From assembly GCF_010015445.1 (NCBI RefSeq), contig NC_053119.1:41785222-41849221 (forward strand): a stretch of 64,000 nt of DNA. The letters are read 5' to 3'. The position numbers and the translations under genes are program-made. The DNA is from Perca fluviatilis. Its lineage: Eukaryota > Chordata > Actinopteri > Perciformes > Percidae. The notes beneath the pieces are model-generated. The model did not search any database and was not told where the DNA came from. It worked only from the letters and a program-made list of their open reading frames with translations. This document shows positions 1-35,132 of this stretch, in pieces (position 1 is the first letter of the stretch; each line of letters starts with the position of its first letter).

Positions 1-77
<77 letters not shown>
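1..77. repeat. (AC)n microsatellite, cut by window edge
   Basis: Uninterrupted AC dinucleotide run from the first base. Its left end is outside the window. Confidence 0.97.
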
Positions 78-78
<1 letters not shown>

Positions 79-329
79 TTATGCAAAGTAGGAACTGTGT
101 TGCAATGGGACACACATATGCAAACATATAGGCCTACGCACACTTAATTTGAGCATCTAAGCTAAAACAAACCACTTAAGATTTATACTGCACAGCTGCT
201 CTTGTACAAGTCCAACATGTTTGCTGAATGTGTTATTGTCAGAGTGACTATCAATGCATCATTGTTATGTTTGTATGCACAGTGTTGTTAGAATGTCAAT
301 GTACAAGTATCACTGACAGTGTCTGTGTC

Positions 330-334
<5 letters not shown>

Positions 335-364
<30 letters not shown>
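335..364. repeat. (GT)n microsatellite
   Basis: About 15 GT units, preceded by imperfect GTCT/GTGC units. Confidence 0.9.
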
Positions 365-369
<5 letters not shown>

Positions 370-924
370 CACATGTCTCTTATTATTAGGAAGAAAGAGT
401 TGAGAGAAGTCTCCTTTGGTAATCATTTTTAATGATATAAATTGGTTATTAGTGATGTTTGTCTTAGAGACAATTTATAATATAAATAAATTACAGTCAA
501 GTAGTCTCTTATTGCAACAGCAAACAGTTACAACAAATAGAAGATGCAACAAAGACAATAGGATTACAGAACACCAACATCTCATATATACAGAATATCA
601 TGTATAAGGCCGCGACGAAACAGATGTGGCCGTAAGTAGAATAGAAGTGGGCCTAAACTTATTCAGGACCGCAGTTGAGTTGCAGTCCCTGCCCTCTAAG
701 AAGTCCCTGCTGACTGAGGAATTATTGGAGAGGAGTTTGCAGCGCTGAGCTTTGTTGTTTTGTCAAACCAGCATTCTACCAGCATTTTCTTCAATGCTAC
801 ACAATTTCTATTTTACAAACATATATATATATATATATATAAAATTTGACTAAAATAATGTATCAGCTGTAACACCTGGACACAGGAATTTCTAAACAGT
901 AATCAATACATGAATGGTCAAATG

Positions 925-1155
925 AAATAGCTAAAAATAATGCATAAGCGACTAAAATAGTTAGCTAAAACTAAAATGACTGACTAAACAGTTGAAATAG
1001 TAAACTATTGACTTAGCAGTTCAGATAGGTAACTACTGACTAAACCCTTCAAATAGTTAGCTAAAATGACTGACCAAACATTTCAAATAGTTACTACTGA
1101 AACTAAACTGTTGAAATAAATAGCTAAAAGTGCTGGATAAACAGTTGAAACGTTC
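925..1155. repeat. Degenerate minisatellite, ~34-bp unit
   Basis: The phrases TTGAAATAG, TAGCTAAAA and TGACTGACTAAAC recur about six times at roughly 32-38 bp spacing with substitutions and small indels. It looks like an old, decayed tandem array. Confidence 0.6.
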
Positions 1156-1168
1156 AGCTTTAGTCTCC

Positions 1169-1207
<39 letters not shown>
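1169..1207. repeat. (AGT)13 microsatellite
   Basis: Uninterrupted AGT trinucleotide repeats. Confidence 0.95.
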
Positions 1208-1208
<1 letters not shown>

Positions 1209-1918
1209 TGATTGCTGACCAAACCAACCTAAACATTAAAAGTTCAGTTGTATAAAAAAAGTAACAATATCCACTATATATATAAAATATCTAACAGGGC
1301 TGTGGGGGAACCAATGCTGTAGAGCATCTCGTGGAAAGTGACAAAAGGTGACTAGCATGTTGCATGACTGTGTCGTTTGTATTGAGGTCTGGTATTAATT
1401 AGATGAAGGAGGGTGTTCATGGTGTGACGCTGCTGACTGGCCTTTCACAGCTCATTACATGGTGTCCAATCAGAGAGCAGCCAGCGTGACTGCTGTTTAT
1501 TTATACACAGAGCTGGAAATGGCACTGTGGACAGCCCATTGGACTGCTACAGAGGGTCCCAATCAACATGCTCATACTGACACAGACATATACAAGCGTT
1601 CACATATGGCTGTGTAGTATTTTCAAAGGCTATTGTCATTTTTCAGCCTGAATTTATATCATCTTTACTGCTGCAACAATATTTTTCAAAATATCAATAA
1701 AGTTTCATTGCTTTATAATTATAGTAGTATTACATTTCATATTGCTTTTTGAGTTTTAAATATGAAAGGGTGAATTGTGCAATGAATTACTACATTAGTT
1801 AGTGGCTTTGGCTAAAAATATTATTGGTCTTAATCTCAACACACTTGCTAACACGTTAAGGACAAGCACGTCACACAGATCCAAGAACAGTTCACAAAAA
1901 GTGACATGAAAAAATAAA

Positions 1919-1924
1919 TTTATT
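1919..1924 (-). terminator. Candidate distal polyadenylation signal AATAAA
   Basis: The plus strand reads TTTATT. On the minus strand, T-rich then GT-rich sequence follows within about 50 nt, as expected for a downstream element. It is the better of the two candidates seen. Confidence 0.4.
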
Positions 1925-2136
1925 ACACTATCAGCAACTCAACATCATGACATGTCCAGGCAAATGTAAGCTTAGCACAATAAAATAGCAAACATCTCTA
2001 TTCGACACATACAGCAGATAACACAGGAGCAGTTATTGAAGATTCCCAAAGGTTTTATCAATCAGTTTTTTCTCACATTCTCTGTTCTTTTTCCTAAAGA
2101 AAGTAACAGAGGTGAGACATTGGAAGCAGTAGTAAT

Positions 2137-3446
2137 CTAGTCTTGCTTTATCAGATCTATCTCGTGCTAGAGTATGGTCTGGCTACACTGCTTATCTATT
2201 TCGGGATAGGGGAAAAACCACTCCGACATGTTTCTATTTCTTTAAACCAATCCCAACCATCCTGTTTGGCGCTAAGCCCCGGATGCAGCAACGATGCCTT
2301 TCTCAAGTAGATAGCGGAGAAAAGGGAAGGGGGTGGGGGGGTGAGTCTGGCGTGTGTCTTTATCGCAGCAATATACATCAATTGAGCCAGACTAGTAGTA
2401 ATCTAATGATGAAGAATGAAAAACACTACATCTGGCGCATGGCTCACACACCGGATGCCGATCACCTTCTGCTCTGTGTCGCCGTCGCAAACTCCATTCA
2501 CTTTGGGAAACAACAAAAAACTTTGAGCTAGCAAGCTACACGCTGAAAACGGCAAGTTTTGAGAAAATATGTTTAGGGCATTTCCTCTCTAACTGGAATG
2601 TTTTGGGACTGATTGGTGGGATTGCTGTGGACGAAGTACACACAGAGATACACTGGTAAGAGCCAATGAGGTTTAACCATGTATCAGCTCATTTAAATAG
2701 CTCACGTTACTGTATTGTGTGAACACATAACTTCATTTAATATTCTTTTTCTTTTGCAGGAGGCAAATGTTCCACCAAAAGAAGTTCCTTCCTGAGACTA
2801 TTCTGGAGAACCACCGTCACTGCGTCCGGAGCTTAGCACCGCCCAAGACTGTTGTGATTGGTTTAAAGGTGCCCTGCCACACATATTTCATTACTTTGTG
2901 GTAATGTCTGAAGTTCTACCATGGACTCTGTAACATTTTTTGTGGAAAAAATGCCTTGGTTACCTTGTTTCAAGCCATTCTAGCGTGGTGTAGAAAGCCT
3001 GCAGGAAGACTGTGCCAGTTCTCATTAATATTCAACGAGCTAAGCTGCTTGACTCTGATTGGCTAACAGCTAGCCAATGAGAGCCTGGCTATCAGCATCC
3101 TTTACCCAGCCCAACTGGGTAAGCTCACGAATAATAATGAGCTCAGGCAACACCACGTCAGACTGACCAGCTTTTGTAATTGGTCTGATTTCTCCACTCA
3201 TTTCTTTTCAGGGGCTAGAGCTGACAGAGGAGGTAGCAGTTCATTTTCACATTCACAACATAACACAAACACATATGGACCGTACAGATTTCAAAAAATA
3301 CAAGGAAAAACAGTTTTGTGTGGCAGAGCACCTTTAAAGAAATGCAAACAACCCAGAGTGTTATTTTCTCCTATCCCAGAATGTATCTGTGGAATAGCCA
3401 GACCTAACTCAACAGCGCTGAGATAGCTCTGGCAATGCGAGACTAG
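2137..3446. mobile_element. Non-autonomous DNA transposon, CTAGTCTYGC termini
   Basis: The left end CTAGTCTTGCTTTATCAGA (from 2137) is an imperfect inverted match to the right end TCTGGCAATGCGAGACTAG (to 3446). The internal stretch 2777-2866 plus 3334-3446 is homologous to 57567-57793, and the right-end signature recurs at 26454-26475, so this is a dispersed family. It has no coding capacity. A younger TTAA element (2867-3333) interrupts it. No convincing target-site duplication was found; hAT is possible but unproven. Confidence 0.65.
2867..3333. mobile_element. 467-bp TTAA element nested in the 2137-3446 element
   Basis: Terminal inverted repeats read AGGTGCCCTGCCACACA at the left and TGTGTGGCAGAGCACCT at the right, each flanked by TTAA (2863-2866 and 3334-3337). 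The paralogous copy near 57678 reads straight through as GGTTTAAAGAAATGCC with a single TTAA. That is an empty site, and it proves both the insertion and the 4-bp duplication. TTAA duplication is the hallmark of piggyBac-type transposition. No transposase is encoded. Confidence 0.85.
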
Positions 3447-4521
3447 CTATTACTCAACACAGTGTGTGCTAAAATGTTAGCATGGCACCCCAAAATTAAT
3501 CAGGAGCAGTGGACACCGTATCTTCACAACATGAGTTTATCAAAAGGGCAATCACATGAAAAACCTAACGTACTACTTTAATGACCAATTGACACAAAGT
3601 CAATATGGTTTAAATGGTCTTTTCATCTAGGCTACAAAAGACAAACTACCATCAACATTTCATAACAGATCTGTTCAAGAGAGAGGGGGCACTGGCTATG
3701 CAGAACATTTGTACAAGGCATCAATATAACAATATTTAATAGCTACGAGAGTACAGATGTTGAGACTAAATTTAGTGCAAATGGCTCATGCTGAGCTAAA
3801 AAGTACAATATACAGGTCAATACTTCAACCAAGCCCGAAGGGTGTACACAGAAGGGTATACAAAGTTGCAACATGGTCACATCAGGAATGAAGGGTATTT
3901 AGCTATCGCGTACATAGTCTAAGAATATGTTTCAAAGATTTAGAAATGGACTTAGAGCACATGCAAAGAGACACCTGAGAGAATTGAAAGAGTCAATAAA
4001 AATGGTGCAAAGCAAACAGAGGTTTACAAGGCTGTCTATGGGATTGGTATGATTTGTATGAATATACTGCATGTAGCTCCAAACGTGTCACTCAGCTGGG
4101 AAGGAATGATTTACATTTACATTGGAGATTATTGCACAACACGATATGCAAATACTTTGAACGAGCATGTCAGAGGTTGGATTAATGGGGGCACTTCAGG
4201 GTCATAACTACAGTTAGACATGTATGTTCTCATGGACACAATGTACAATTACATCTATTGTTTATACATTACATTTACCTACAGTTCACAAACAGCAGCA
4301 CGTGATCAATTCTTACAGACATACAGAGAAATATGTACAGTATTTACAAAATGACGTCATCCACACAGATTAACACAGATTATCAATCTGAAATGGGATT
4401 CAACCTGCCAAAAAGTGCATCATCCTGGCCTTCAAATGTAGGTAACCATATTTCATTATTGAAAAACACTCAATGATGCGTTCTCGAGCCTAAAGCTAAG
4501 GACTATTGAATTTAGGAACCT

Positions 4522-4527
4522 TTTATT
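4522..4527 (-). terminator. Candidate proximal polyadenylation signal AATAAA
   Basis: Minus-strand AATAAA about 750 nt past the KIAA0513 stop codon. No clear GT-rich element follows it, so it is weaker than the distal signal. Confidence 0.3.
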
Positions 4528-5277
4528 GAGACATGCTTTAAATGAAGACACAATGCTACCCCTAAGTGGTAGGATGAAGTAATACAATTAGGAAATGTCA
4601 CTTCACAGTTCAGTTACTCATTTTACATTAGCTTGATGCTGTTTGCACCTGCTAGATAGATATACAGATAGATAGCATACATATGTAGCAGGATAGGAAA
4701 GAATGTGTACTTTCATCCAGGCGACATGCTAAACTATGCATTGTATAAATTACAGCTCAACCAAATGAAATTAAACTGCTACTTAGGTCCATCACTGAAA
4801 ACACATAGCATTACAATAAAAAATATTGTGTGCAGAAGTGTTTTTTATCTGGGAATAAGTAATAGAGTGATCAGTGCAGGCTCTGCATTAGTGTTTGGTT
4901 GGGCAATCGAGCGTAGCATCTCGAGATAAAAATACATTAACTTTCATGGAAGGCACTTTGAAAAGATATGTATAGTCTCTAAAGATCCCATGGGTATAAT
5001 CAAGTTTATAATTAAAAAAACATAAAATGAATACCATTAGATTGTAAATGCGTGGGTAAAAGGGAGTACGTAATCAGGAGGAAGACTTTGCTGCTTTTTT
5101 CTGATGGATAAATAGGGTTTGCTACAACTATGGCACAGTTCAGTACAGCCGGGGATGTTGTTTTTCAGCAGAGCAACGCACAAATACCACGACAGTCAAA
5201 CAGAGAGTTGGTCACTGGGACATTGTGCTGCCAGTTTGTGATGTGGAGACTCTGAAATGCTGCGGTCGTCCTCAAAC

Positions 5278-27652
<22,375 letters not shown>

Positions 27653-27666
27653 GTTGGCAATAAGCT

Positions 27667-28434
<768 letters not shown>

Positions 28435-28509
28435 GGGGGCTACTGTATGTTTGGGTTACAGCTTTCAAGATTATTAGGTAATATAAGTATTTAGACCCAG
28501 GGTGACACA

Positions 28510-28573
28510 AGACACACACAGACACACACAGACACACACAGACACACACAGACACACACAGACACACACAGAC
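28510..28573. repeat. 10-bp tandem repeat ACACACAGAC
   Basis: About six copies of GACACACACA in register. It probably grew from the neighbouring AC-type sequence. Confidence 0.9.
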
Positions 28574-28638
28574 ACAGCATGAGGGCAGAGATAAACACAC
28601 ACAAGCACAGAAACATGTATATGTAAAAATATCAAAAT

Positions 28639-28954
28639 TAGAGCTGCAAAGATTAATCGATTAGTTGTCAACTCTTAAATTAACTATTTACCAACTATTT
28701 TGATAATCGACGATAAAAGACAAAAGTAAAAATTCTTTGATGTCAGCTTAAATGTGAATATGTTCTAGTGTCTTCTCTCCTCTGGGACAGGAAACTGAAT
28801 ATCTTTGAGTTGTGGACAAAACACGACATTTGAGGACGTCATCTTGGGCTTTTGGGAAACACTGATCCACATTCCACCAAACAACTAATCGAATAATCGA
28901 GAAAATAATCAACAGATTAATCAACTATGAAAATAATCGTTAGTTTCAGCCCTA
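28639..28954. mobile_element. hAT-type MITE, 316 bp, with perfect 8-bp target duplication
   Basis: The ends TAGAGCTGCAAAGATTAATC and AATCGTTAGTTTCAGCCCTA are related as inverted repeats. The octamer ATCAAAAT is duplicated exactly at 28631-28638 and 28955-28962. A second copy lies at 61657-62003. Confidence 0.9.
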
Positions 28955-29529
28955 ATCAAAATGAAGACATGATATAAGCAAATTATCTCATTGCCTCTTT
29001 TTCTTTTCTTAAATCCTAAAATTTCTGGTCACCTCACAACTGTGTCATTCTGGAGGAAATGTTATGTAGGCTTCTTCAGCCACAACAGTCAGGCTTTAGA
29101 CCTGCTTATTGTAACTGCTGCAACTACTGTTGCTAATGAGATTGTTACCTCCCTTGATGAAAAGCAACATTATGCTGTTTGTAAATCTATTTTAAATGCC
29201 CAGAAAACATTTTCTTACATAGCTTCTTACCTACATGAACACATTATTCATGATGGGAACAGTTTTTTTTAATGTAACATAAGAGATTTCCAGTGTTGGG
29301 CAGTAGCAGTGCTACAAGTAGGGGCGTTACTAGGTTAACTACATTTGTCTGTAGCGTTGCTGTTTTTTGAATAAAAAAAGCTTTTCAGTAGCTTAGCTTT
29401 ATTTTTGATCAGGTAGTGCGGTAGAATTCACACAAGCTACATTTTTCTGAGCATTTCTGAAGCTCTCTTATGAAGTCTCTATACAAAATGAATAACTACC
29501 ATACTTTGGTGGTTAGTCAAAATTATTTG

Positions 29530-32500
29530 TTTAAATTTTAACCACACCCTCGACCTTGAGCTAGAATATGGAATCAAAATTGAAGATTTAATAGTATACT
29601 GCAGAATCCTTTATTATCAGATAATTTTTTAATAACTTTCGAATTCCTATTACCAGACCATAAGAAATTAAATAAAAGTTTCTACACTAGATGCCTATCT
29701 GACACTGCTATAACTAAATTTAAGGAAGATATTCCAACAGCACTTAACTCAATGTCGTGCCTTAATATAACAGGAGGACCTTTATGTTAATTTTAGTCCC
29801 TCCCAACTTAATAATTTCGTAGACGCTGCTACGACCTGCCTACGGACAACTTTAGACTCGGTCGCTCCTCTCAAAAAGAAGACGATGAAGCAAAGGAAAC
29901 TAGCACCTTGGTATAACTCCCAAACTCGCAAATTAAAACAAATCTCACGAAAACTTGAAAGTAAATGGCGTTCCACTAAACTGGAAGAATCTCGTGTAGA
30001 TTGGCAAGAAAGTCTCAAAACCTATAGGAAGGCCCTCAGAATTGCCAGATCAGACTATTACTCTTCACTAATAGAAGAAAATAAGAACAACCCAAGGTTT
30101 CTTTTCAGCACTGTAGCCAGGCTGACAGATAGCCACAGCTCTAGTGAGCCTTCTATTCCTCTAGCACTGAGTAGTGATGACTTCATGAGCTTCTTTAATG
30201 ATAAAATTATAACAATTAGAGATAAAATGTATCACCTTTCGCCCTCAACTTCTAACAGCTCACCATTGGGCACAGGAGGACTGGAGAGAACGATAAGACC
30301 TGATACATACTTATGCTGCTTTTATCCTATGGACCTTCAACAATTAATGTTAAAGGTTCAGCCAAGCCAACTACCTGTCTCTTAGACCCTATTTCAAGGA
30401 GGCTACTTAAAGAAGCACTACCTGTGGTCAACACCACAATACTAAACACGATCAATTTGTCTTTATTAACAGGTCATGTACCACAGTCATTTAAAATAGC
30501 AGTGATAAAACCTATTCTGAAAAAACCTACCCTCGATCCTGAAGTCTTAGCCAACTATAGACCTATATCTAACCTTCCCTTTCTCTCCAAAATCCTTGAG
30601 AAGGTAGTCGCTAACCAACTATGCGACTTTCTACATAGGAACAATCTATTTGAAGGCTTCCAGTCAGGATTTAGAATGCATCATAGCACAGAGACGGCAC
30701 TGGTGAAAATTACTAACGACCTTCTAACTGCTAATCTTAGTGCTGTATTCGACACTATTAACCATACCATCCTGTTACAGAGACTGGAACACTTAGTGGG
30801 CATTAAAGGAAACGCACTAAGCTGGTTTAAGTCCTATTTCTCTAAGCGATCCCAATTTGTTAACATTAACGATAAACCCTCCAAGTACGCTAAAGTTAGC
30901 CATGGCGTTCCTCAAGGCTCAGTGCTTGGACCAATTCTATTTTCCTTATATATGCTTCCTCTAGGTAATATTATTAGGAAACACTCAATTAACTTTCACT
31001 GTTACGCAGCCGACGACCAATTATATCTGTCAATTAAGCCAGACGAAAGTGGTCAGTTAGCTAAACTTCAAGCGTGTATTAAAGATATAAAATCCTGGAT
31101 GACCCACAATTTCCTGATGTTAAACTCAAACAAAACTGAAGTTATTGTGATGGGACCAAAGCACCTCCGAACTTCATTATCTAAAGACATAGCTACTCTG
31201 GATGGTATTGCCCTGGCCTCCAGCACTACTGTCAGAAATTTAGGAGTTATTTTTGATCAGGATATATCCTTCAACGCCCACTTAAAACAAACCTCGAGAA
31301 CATCCTTTTTCCATCTTCGTAACATTGTCAAAACTAGGAATATCCTGTCTCAAAACGATGCTGAAAAACTAGTCCATGCATTCGTTACTTCTAGGCTAGA
31401 CTACTGTAATTCCTTATTATCAGGTTGCTCAAATAAGTCCCTTAAGACTCTCCAGCTAATCCAGAATGCTGCAGCGCGTGTTCTGACGAAAACTAAGAGA
31501 AGAGATCATATTTCTCCTGTATTAGCTTCTCTGCATTGGCTTCCTGTGAAATCTAGGATCGAATTTAAAATCCTCCTCCTGACCTACAAAGCTCTAAATG
31601 GTCAAGCACCATCATACCTAGAAGAGCTCCTAGTACCTTATTGTCCTATTAGAGCACTACGCTCCCAGAATGCGGAGCTACTTGTGGTTCCTAGAGTCTC
31701 TAAAAGTAGACAGGGGGCCAGAGCCTTCAGTTACCAGGCTCCGCTCCTGTGGAACCAGCTCCCACTTTGGGTTCGAGGGGCAGACACCGTCACCACATTT
31801 AAGAGTAAACTGAAAACCCTCCTCTTTGATAAAGCTTATAGTTAAGGAGTGAGGAGTTGCAGCGTCTGCCTAACCGGCCCATCTGCTTCTCTTCGTAGTC
31901 ATCAGTTTTATTTATCATATAATCAATAATATAGCGAGAGTAGAGGGAGGCGGGCCAGTACAACCCGATCCGGCAGGGGAGAGTTCAAGCCCGATCCGGC
32001 ACCTCTCTCTAAGCTAACCTGCCTCTCTTAGTTATGCTATCATAAATCTAGACTGCCGAGGAAGTTCCTTCCTTCCTACGACACACTGAGCTGCTCTCTC
32101 CTCTCTTTTTTTCATTTGTTTCCTTTTGTATGCATCCTGTCCCAGAAATGCTTGTTACTAACCTAGCTCTGGGGAGTTTACTCCCCGGAGTCCTTTTGTT
32201 TCTTCTCCGCAGAGCTTTGCTCTGCGATTCTCTGCAATTCCCGGCCGCGTCCTGCTGCATCCTGCTGCATCCGCCGCATCCACCCATGCTCTGCAGTGCC
32301 ACATTACATCCCGCAACGCTCTGCTGTGATGTTCATATGCACAGAGTAGTCAGGATCCGGTATAGGAGACTGCACTACTCAGTATGACAGGATGTGCCCT
32401 GCTAGGACATGAACTTCCACGATGACCTTCGAAGTCACTGTTCCATTATCTTTAATGTGACTATTATGTGCCACTGTTCATCACACCCCCAACCGGCCCC

Positions 32501-32735
32501 GTCAGACACCACCTATCAAGGGTCTGGGTCCACCGAGGTTTCTTCCTAAAAGGGAGTTTCTCCTCGCCACTGTCGCAATAGCCACTGCTAATGCTTGCTC
32601 TTGAGGGAATTACTGTAATTGTTGGGGTTTTGGAATTTATAGAGTGTGGTCTAGACCTACTCTATCTGTAAAGTGTCTCGAGATAACTCTTGTTATGATA
32701 TGATACTATAAATAAAATTGAATTGAAATTGAATT
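29530..32735 (+). mobile_element. L2/CR1-type (Jockey superfamily) LINE, 5'-truncated
   Basis: It begins inside the apurinic-endonuclease domain: near 29541 the plus strand encodes HTLDLELEYGIKIEDLIV, with stops and frame changes after it. It continues through a linker and reverse transcriptase (29885-31845), then an ~890-bp 3' UTR ending in short ATTGAATTGAAATTGAATT repeats. That tail and the C-terminal RT block are typical of fish L2-type elements. The 5' limit is approximate. No target duplication identified. Confidence 0.85.
29885..31845 (+). pseudogene. LINE reverse transcriptase, defective
   Basis: Two overlapping frames (29885-30385 and 30313-31845) cover the endonuclease-RT linker and the RT, so a frame change lies near 30310-30385. 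Visible RT landmarks are NYRPISNLPFLSKILEKVV, the HSTETALVKI region, motif A remnant AVFDTINHTILL, SHGVPQGSVLGPILF and the C-terminal HWLPVKSRIEFKIL. Two faults stand out. The motif C site reads CYAADDQLYLS instead of the usual YADDTQLY, so the first catalytic Asp is Ala. About a dozen residues upstream of motif A also appear to be missing. The element is very probably not autonomous. Confidence 0.88.
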
Positions 32736-33215
32736 AAACTGTATGTGTATATAGCTACAGAGTGGGCCTTGTAAACGTATTACTTTTTAAACCGCCAATC
32801 ATATAGATAAATAGATAGTGTACCTAATTATCCCATAGGGATTACAGCAGCCACTTGACTTACATTTAAAATCCAAAAACAAGAGTTTGAGTTTCTCAAT
32901 GAGCAATTGAGTGCACCATAAGTTAACAAGATGCACCTGAAGGCACCATGGAGTCCTTTCGGAGCCCACATGCTTTACCGTTGTTTTTTTTACATAACTC
33001 ACAGGGTTATTTTTAAAACATTTTTAGGGAAGGCAAAAATGTTGCCTCAACGGTGATATCAGGGAAGCAGGAGGATTTTCCAGTTGTGTGTTGTGTTGCT
33101 GAGCAGGCGGCAGAGCCCCTTAGTAAGTCATGATTCCCTGCTGAGGATGGATGACAGCGGTACAATCACCTGCCGGCCAGTGACGTCGTTTGGCGTGATT
33201 AATGTGTCCTGTCCT

Positions 33216-33297
<82 letters not shown>

Positions 33298-34720
33298 CCT
33301 CAGTAAATCAGCGTTCCTTCACACAGACAGCAAAGGCTGCAGTATTTCTGCTTCCATGAGCAAGAAGGGGAGCTCCCACTAAACACCCTTCCTCCAACAC
33401 ACACAGTGACAACCCAACCCCACACAAACACAGAGTACACTATCATAAGAGTATACTGAAAAGATACTGAAAAGCTTGAGTGATTTGGTGGAGAGGATCT
33501 CTGCTTGTTGCTATCAGCTGTGCAACACAACAGCATCACAAGACCCGTCCTGCGCTCTTTTCTCATCTCCAGTATGCTGCATTTAGCATGATTCACACAT
33601 GGAAGCCAGCGCTGTTACGCAACGTGCCCCCGTGCCTCTCCCACCCCCAGGAAATATTATTCACCACACTTTTCCGCAAAAACATCAGTTGAGCAAGATA
33701 TGAGCGAGGTGTTGTCACCCTCAACACTCCATCTCTGTTACTCCGGCTTAATGAGCCACATGCGGCAAATGCAAAATAATAAATCAGCTTTTCTTTCGTG
33801 TCAGATACAGTATTATAGAATATCAATTCAGCATAGGGACAAGGTGCTTTCAAAGTCCCCTTCTCAGGCCACTAGTCCATTAACCAAAGTGCCCTCTCAA
33901 GCATTCCTGAACAAAGCTCAGCCTGATGGAGGTGGGAACTTATATCCAACTTGGGACTTCCCTGACCCACAATCCTTTAACTTCCTTGTGTGATTTGAGA
34001 GGGTAAGTTGCTCAGTATCCCCATTATTGGGTCTACTGGGATGTCTGAGTCACCAAAACAAAAGCAGTGAGTACATTCTTTGTCTTCCCACTTTTGATAC
34101 TTTGGCTCATTATGCTCCACTGCTGGAAACAAGCCCAGTCCTCCTCTTAACAACATGTGATTTGAACCTTCGCTTCCATGTAAGTGATTTTAAGGTTGTT
34201 ATAATCCCATTGCACACCGTCTGACAGTATTATAAATATAAATATTCTCTAACCACTTTTTCAACTCTTACTTGTTGTGTCATTTTATACACAAAATTCA
34301 CAATGTTCAGCTGACATATGTGGCATCTTTGGAAACTTTAGAATCTCCACTTGATTTCAAAATAAAGTTCTATGGTTTTGAACACTGTCTGGCTAAACAG
34401 CACCTGATGACTGACACATCAGCAGGTCAGAGTTGTGGGAGGGGTTTTAAGAACATTTCAATACCATATTGAAAAGTACTCAGTACAAAAAAAGTCCTGG
34501 ATTAAATTTTTTTTTTTATTAAAAATTAAATGTCTTTCACATACATAAAAAGGTACAGCAAAGAACTAAACATATCAAAAGTAAAAGTAGCCTACTCATT
34601 GTGCACTGTTATATCATTAAGAAAATCACGTTATTGGATTTTTATTATTGATACATTGTAAGCAGCATTTTTTGTAGCATCTGGTTGAGATTAATTTGAA
34701 CTACGTTATATATTGTATGT
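32736..34720. other. Intergenic or upstream-intron stretch
   Basis: No exon was recognised on either strand. It contains an (AC)n run (33219-33294). The rest shows no clear repeat termini. Confidence 0.45.
33219..33294. repeat. (AC)38 microsatellite
   Basis: Uninterrupted AC run. Confidence 0.97.
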
Positions 34721-34739
34721 TGTTTTCTATAACAATGCA

Positions 34740-34805
<66 letters not shown>

Positions 34806-34825
34806 TGCATTGTTATAGAAAAACA
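34721..34825. repeat. AT-rich near-perfect palindrome (about 105 bp)
   Basis: The left arm CTATAACAATGCATTCATAT (34727 on) is repeated in inverted form on the right (ATATGAATGCATTGTTATAG, to 34818). Both are joined through a pure AT dinucleotide core. Outside the core, arms of about 22 bp differ by a single T in a T run. The structure could extrude as a cruciform. A further AT run follows at about 34826-34850. Confidence 0.9.
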
Positions 34826-35132
34826 CATATATATATATATATATATATATACTTACCATATCAATCTGCAAAGGATGTACATTTTAGGGGAGTAAAACGT
34901 ACAATGTCACTCTGAAGTAAGTAGCATCAAATTTTATGCTTAAAGCTCCATTGTGTAATGTTTTGAGTTGATTCTTAGCAAAACCCCCTTTATTCTTTCA
35001 CCAATATGTGCTCATTCATGTGTAATTACTTCCACCAACTAATCAAAGTATTCTCGTACGCGTAGTATCTGACATTCAGAATCATTCAGAATACATACGA
35101 GCGACTCGCTCGAATGGCGGCAGCCATGTTGC

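Larger units (their letters stand above)
78..1904. other. Intergenic stretch without a recognised gene
   Basis: No exon with plausible splice signals was recognised on either strand. It holds a short GT run (335-364), a degenerate ~34-bp tandem repeat (about 925-1155), and an AGT trinucleotide run (1169-1207). The rest is AT-rich unique-looking DNA. Confidence 0.55.
1905..5277 (-). other. Probable 3' UTR of the KIAA0513 orthologue (includes a TE insertion)
   Basis: This region lies directly downstream, on the minus strand, of the stop codon at 5278-5280. No intron boundary is needed to connect it. Minus-strand AATAAA signals occur at 4522-4527 and 1919-1924. The distal one is followed on the minus strand by a GT-rich stretch, which is the usual layout for cleavage. 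Human KIAA0513 also has a long 3' UTR (known, not seen here). Positions 2137-3446 inside it are a transposon insertion. The UTR extent is inferred; only the stop codon and the signals are seen. Confidence 0.45.
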
